From Bacteroidota bacterium (GTDB taxonomy: Bacteria; Bacteroidota; Bacteroidia; Chitinophagales; Chitinophagaceae): a stretch of 10,004 nt of DNA. Where the stretch lies: assembly GCA_029778965.1 (NCBI GenBank), contig JAKPBL010000241.1:1-10004 (forward strand), in the 5' to 3' direction. The notes under the pieces were generated by a model. That model worked only from the letters and a program-made list of their open reading frames with translations. It did not search any database and was not told the origin of the DNA. Shown here one piece after another: positions 6,417 to 10,004 of this stretch. Position numbers and translations under genes: made by a program. The stretch's first letter is position 1, and the number at the start of each line of letters is the position of its first letter.

Positions 6417-9400
6417 ATGAAACGCACAACCAAACTGCTCAACAGCAGGGAGCTGTATGCAACCCTGCTGGCGTTCGCCCTGCTATGCTGCTGTAGCATG
6501 GCGACCATGGGTCAAGCGGGCGGACTTGTCACCGGAACGGTAAGCAGCGAAACGGGAACGCCGGTTCCGTTCGCTACCGTACAGGTAAAAGGTACCGCCA
6601 CCCAAACGGCCAGTGATTCTGCCGGTAATTTTTCGATTCATGTCGGCGACCTGAAAACGGCTGTATTGCTGGTGACTGCCGTAGGCTATGAGGCCCGCGA
6701 GCACGCTGTCAACGGCCGTCGCTCGGTAACCATTCGCCTCGGCTCGGCGGTTAAGGAGCTCGACGAAGTGGTGGCCATCGGGTACGGCAGAACAAAAAAA
6801 CGCGACCTCACCGGGGCCGTAGGCTCTATCAAGGGCGAAGAGCTGATGCGAACGAACCCCGCCAGCATCAACCAGGCCCTCCAGGGCAAGATGGCGGGCG
6901 TACTGGTGAACCAGTCGGATGGTGCGCCGGGTGCCGGTATCAGCATCCAGATCAGGGGCGCCAACTCGTTTACCACCAGCACACAGCCGCTGTATGTGAT
7001 CGACGGTGTGCCCTTCAACACCGGTGAAGCGCCGGGCGTCGACTTCGCCACGCGGCAAAGCAATAACCCGCTTAATATCATCAACCCGAAAGATGTGCAG
7101 TCGATCGAAGTGCTGAAAGATGCTTCCGCTACCGCCATCTACGGTTCGCGCGGCGCCAACGGGGTAGTGCTGATCACTACCAAGTCGGGCAGCCAGGGTA
7201 AGACCAAAGTGGATTTCAGCGCCAATACCACCATCTCCAAAGCGGCCAACCTGCTGAAAGTGCTCGATGCAGCCAGTTATGCCGAATACCGGAACGAGCA
7301 GGTGCGCTATAAATACCAGTACGACGGCGGTGAATTTGTTCCCGAAACAGATCTGCCCTTCCCTGTTCCCGGCCGTTGGGGCTTTACCACTATTACCGAC
7401 CCCATAACGGGACAGCCGAAGAACATCGACAGCACCTATATGCCGAGTCCCGACGACTACCGCAAAGGCTATATGAACGGCGGCACCAACTGGCAGGACC
7501 AGATATTCCATACCGCGGTGTCGCAGGATTATAACCTGACCTTATCAGGCGGCGACGCCAAGGGTACCTACCTGGTATCGCTGGGTAACCTCGACCAGCA
7601 GGGCATCATCCGCAATTCCTATTTCAAACGGTACAGCATCCGTTCCAATATGGAAAGGCATGCGACCGACTGGTTCAGCTTCGGCAACTATCTCACCGCT
7701 TCCAAATCAGACAATCGACTTACACGCACCAATTCCGAAACCTTCGGTATTGTTCCCGATGCCATCAGTTTCAACCCCACCCGTTCGGTACTTGACCCTG
7801 ATCAGCCCTCGGGTGTATCGGAAGATTTTGCGAACGGCTTGTCGAACCCCTATCTCTATGTGCGTTCTGCCAAAGACGTGCTGGGTTCCATGAACATTTA
7901 CAATACGGCCTTCGCCCGGCTGAAGCTGACCGATTACCTGAGCTTCAAGCAAGACCTGGGCTACGGATACAGCTACAACCAGCGCGATGTGTATTACAAC
8001 CGTTATATCAGCGGCGGTATTGCACCTGTTAACGGGTATGGCATGCAGTCTGACAACTACTACCAGAGCGTACTGCTGCAATCGACCCTGAACTTCAACA
8101 AGAAGCTCTCCGATGCGCACCAGCTCGACGGTGTGCTGGGCTTTACGCAGGAGAATGTAACCTGGGGCGGTAAAACCATGAGCGGCTCTAATTTCCCGAA
8201 CGATATTTTGGAGAACCACGACATGGGCGCGGCCCTGCTGCAGGCGCCCAATTCATCGAGCAAAGGGAAAAGCTCGCTGGTATCATTTCTTGGCCGCGTG
8301 AATTACTCGCTGTTCTCGCGCTATCTTCTTACGGCCAATTTCAGGCGCGACGGATCAAGCCGGTTGTCGAAAGACGGCCGCTGGGCCAACTTCTTTTCGT
8401 TCGCCTTCGCCTGGCGTTTGTCGGATGAGAAATTTATCAAGCGCCTGGACTTCTTCGACGACCTGAAGCTGCGGGTGGGCTATGGCGAAACCGGTAACCA
8501 GGGTGTCAGTGCCTATGCTACCCGCTCACGGATGACGGCGCAGAATTATCCGTACAACGGCAGCCTCGCCAGCGGATATGCCGAAGACCGCTGGGGCGGC
8601 CCCGCGGCGCCCAACCTGAAATGGGAAACCACGGCCCAATACAATATCGGCCTCGATGCGAGCTTCCTGCACAACCGGGTGAACCTGGTGATCGACTATT
8701 ACCAGAAGAAAACATCCGACCTGCTGCAATACGCTTATATACCATTGAGCACCGGATTCTCGACCATCGCCACCAATTATGGCACCATCGAGAACAAGGG
8801 GCTTGAAATAAGCGGCGGCTTCCAGGTGATCCGCCAGCGCAACCTGAGCTGGAAGATCGATGCCAACATCACTTTCAACAAAAACAGGATCGGTGGTCTT
8901 GATGCCGACCAGTTCTCGGATGTGGTATGGGGCATGGAGAGTATGTTCCTTCGCCGCAACGGGCTGGCGATCGGTACGCTGTATGGCTTCCAGGAAAGCG
9001 GTTACTACGACAATGAGGCCGAAGTACGTGCCGATCCCGTATATACCAATGAATCTGATGCGAAGATCAAAAGCATGATCGGCCAGGTGAAATACAAAGA
9101 CAATAACAACGACGGGGTGATCGATAACCGCGACAAAACCATCATCGGTAATACCAACCCCGACTTTCTCTACGGCCTCACAAATACTGTTTCCTACAAG
9201 AACTGGCTGCTCAGTTTCTTTTTCCAGGGCATGCAGGGCAACGATATCCTCAACACCAATTTGCTGTCGTACAATATGGCGGGCACCGTCAATATGCCGC
9301 AGTTTGTGTGGGACAATCGCTGGACGCCCGACAACAAGGCGAATGCACAATTTCCCCGCGCCGATATCACCTACACCCGCAGCCTCAAGGCCTCCGACCG

Positions 9401-9650
9401 TTATGTGGAAGACGGCTCTTACCTGCGGATGAGGAATATCACCATCGGCTACCGGTGGGACCGCCCCATCAGGCAGATCAGCTACCTGAACCTGAATATC
9501 GCTGCCAACAATTTGTTCACCATCACCAACTACCGCTGGTATGACCCAGACGTCAACTCTTTCGGCAATGACCCCGCGCGCCGCGGCGTCGACATGGCGT
9601 CTTATCCTTCTGCCAGAACCGTTACGTTCGGCGTACAGGTTGGGTTTTAA
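6417..9650 (+). CDS. SusC-like TonB-dependent outer-membrane transporter
   Basis: A 1077-residue outer-membrane receptor that, with its SusD partner, would import a glycan oligomer using TonB energy. The order is canonical: a signal peptide (about 1-34, hydrophobic core 13-27 with three consecutive cysteines, probable cleavage after MGQA), a carboxypeptidase-regulatory-like beta domain (about 38-112), the SusC-type segment ELDEVVAIGYG (114-124), a plug domain (about 125-258, with IRGANSF, PLYVIDGVPF, SIEVLKDASATAIYGSRGAN), then a 22-strand-type barrel ending in VQVGF with a terminal aromatic residue. An EF-hand-like DNNNDGVID stretch near 895-905 is typical of SusC proteins. There is no N-terminal STN domain, so anti-sigma signalling through it is unlikely. 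The frame is open upstream to 6288 inside the epimerase gene, but ATG at 6417 begins the signal peptide and is preferred. It lies 32 bases after the epimerase and 11 before SusD, indicating one operon. The glycan is not predictable from this sequence alone. Confidence 0.96.
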   Translation: MKRTTKLLNSRELYATLLAFALLCCCSMATMGQAGGLVTGTVSSETGTPVPFATVQVKGTATQTASDSAGNFSIHVGDLKTAVLLVTAVGYEAREHAVNGRRSVTIRLGSAVKELDEVVAIGYGRTKKRDLTGAVGSIKGEELMRTNPASINQALQGKMAGVLVNQSDGAPGAGISIQIRGANSFTTSTQPLYVIDGVPFNTGEAPGVDFATRQSNNPLNIINPKDVQSIEVLKDASATAIYGSRGANGVVLITTKSGSQGKTKVDFSANTTISKAANLLKVLDAASYAEYRNEQVRYKYQYDGGEFVPETDLPFPVPGRWGFTTITDPITGQPKNIDSTYMPSPDDYRKGYMNGGTNWQDQIFHTAVSQDYNLTLSGGDAKGTYLVSLGNLDQQGIIRNSYFKRYSIRSNMERHATDWFSFGNYLTASKSDNRLTRTNSETFGIVPDAISFNPTRSVLDPDQPSGVSEDFANGLSNPYLYVRSAKDVLGSMNIYNTAFARLKLTDYLSFKQDLGYGYSYNQRDVYYNRYISGGIAPVNGYGMQSDNYYQSVLLQSTLNFNKKLSDAHQLDGVLGFTQENVTWGGKTMSGSNFPNDILENHDMGAALLQAPNSSSKGKSSLVSFLGRVNYSLFSRYLLTANFRRDGSSRLSKDGRWANFFSFAFAWRLSDEKFIKRLDFFDDLKLRVGYGETGNQGVSAYATRSRMTAQNYPYNGSLASGYAEDRWGGPAAPNLKWETTAQYNIGLDASFLHNRVNLVIDYYQKKTSDLLQYAYIPLSTGFSTIATNYGTIENKGLEISGGFQVIRQRNLSWKIDANITFNKNRIGGLDADQFSDVVWGMESMFLRRNGLAIGTLYGFQESGYYDNEAEVRADPVYTNESDAKIKSMIGQVKYKDNNNDGVIDNRDKTIIGNTNPDFLYGLTNTVSYKNWLLSFFFQGMQGNDILNTNLLSYNMAGTVNMPQFVWDNRWTPDNKANAQFPRADITYTRSLKASDRYVEDGSYLRMRNITIGYRWDRPIRQISYLNLNIAANNLFTITNYRWYDPDVNSFGNDPARRGVDMASYPSARTVTFGVQVGF

Positions 9651-9661
9651 TGGAGACTAAA

Positions 9662-10004
9662 ATGCAGATGACAATGAAAAAAATATTTCTATATACCATC
9701 GCCGCACTCACCGCCTGTACCGGACTGGTATCGTGTAAAAAAACGCTCGAAGAGCAGGCCTACACTTTTGTGTCGGGTGAAGACCTGGTAAAAGAAGGCG
9801 CTTATGCCGAGCTGGTGGCGGGTGCGTATAATACGCTCAGCTTTCCCTTTGAATGGGGAAACTACCACAACGTGGTGAACTTTGATGTCGATTACCAGAC
9901 GGGCCCTACCTGGGCTTTCGGTGAAATCGGCGCCGGTAATTTTTACGAGAACGGTTCCATCAGGAGTTATTACCAGTCGTACTACCAGGGCATTCACCGC
10001 GCCA
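9662..10004 (+). CDS. SusD-like glycan-binding lipoprotein, 5' part (truncated by window end)
   Basis: An open frame runs from the ATG at 9662 to the window edge without a stop, giving 114 residues. It begins with a lipoprotein signal: basic MKK, a hydrophobic stretch, and the lipobox LVSC with the lipidated cysteine at residue 25. The mature start CKKTLEEQAY and following helical sequence (ELVAGAYNTL, then SIRSYYQSYYQGIHRA) match the N-terminus of SusD/RagB proteins, which are surface lipoproteins capping their SusC channel. Three in-frame ATGs (9662, 9668, 9674) compete; GGAG at 9652-9655, six bases before 9662, favours the first, although 9674 gives the more typical MKKIF start. The position directly after SusC supports the call strongly. 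The remaining roughly 350-400 residues expected for the family lie beyond 10004; the truncation is due to the window, not the gene. Confidence 0.9.
   Translation, partial: MQMTMKKIFLYTIAALTACTGLVSCKKTLEEQAYTFVSGEDLVKEGAYAELVAGAYNTLSFPFEWGNYHNVVNFDVDYQTGPTWAFGEIGAGNFYENGSIRSYYQSYYQGIHRA

Noticed and set aside
6483..7511. Long minus-strand open frame of 342 codons inside the SusC gene
   Set aside because: It is fully antisense to strongly conserved SusC plug-domain sequence, its translation shows no recognisable domain, and long antisense frames are common opposite genes of this codon usage.
8526..9350. Minus-strand open frame of 274 codons inside the SusC barrel
   Set aside because: It lies opposite a conserved coding region, with a repetitive V/I/H-rich translation typical of an antisense shadow and no independent start signal.
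9689..9997. Minus-strand open frame of 102 codons at the window end
   Set aside because: It is antisense to the SusD-like lipoprotein, whose lipobox and position after SusC make the plus-strand reading clear.

Overview
The window looks like a chromosomal segment of a Bacteroidota member, most likely the Chitinophagaceae or close relatives. The evidence is a canonical SusC/SusD outer-membrane pair, a long double-FtsX ABC permease beginning MFRNYLKTAIR as is common in this phylum, mostly weak Shine-Dalgarno sequences, and an intergenic inverted repeat with AAGTCAAAAGTC-like arms. The family-level placement is an impression, not a search result.

Layout. (1) 57-2516, plus strand: a complete MacB/FtsX-type ABC transporter permease, more AT-rich than the rest. 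(2) 2517-2678: a convergent intergenic gap filled by a nested palindromic element with three 14-bp tandem units at its core. (3) 2679-3704, minus: a zinc-dependent, NAD-type secondary alcohol dehydrogenase resembling Rhodococcus ADH-A. (4) 3756-4991, minus: a ROK-family transcriptional regulator with an N-terminal winged helix, 51 bases upstream of the dehydrogenase and probably co-transcribed with it. (5) 4992-5163: an AT-rich divergent control region with repeated dyads. (6) 5164-6384, plus: an N-acylglucosamine 2-epimerase (AGE/RenBP) family enzyme with all four expected active-site residues. (7) 6417-9650, plus: a SusC-like TonB-dependent transporter. (8) 9662 to the window end, plus: the start of a SusD-like lipoprotein, cut off by the window edge.

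Genes 4 and 6-8 read as the regulator and the first part of a glycan-uptake operon, that is, a polysaccharide-utilisation-like locus. SusC and SusD would bind and import an oligosaccharide across the outer membrane. The epimerase would convert a 2-acetamido sugar (ManNAc to or from GlcNAc) or a related sugar for catabolism. The ROK protein, transcribed divergently from the AT-rich region, would respond to a sugar from the pathway. The substrate cannot be fixed because no glycoside hydrolase, kinase or inner-membrane transporter lies in view; those would be expected downstream of 10004. The ABC permease and the alcohol dehydrogenase have no evident link to the glycan genes. I see no RNA gene, insertion sequence, phage gene or CRISPR array, and no clearly novel defence or mobile system. 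The most unusual DNA structures are the nested palindromic element at 2529-2676 and the dyads at 5108-5154.
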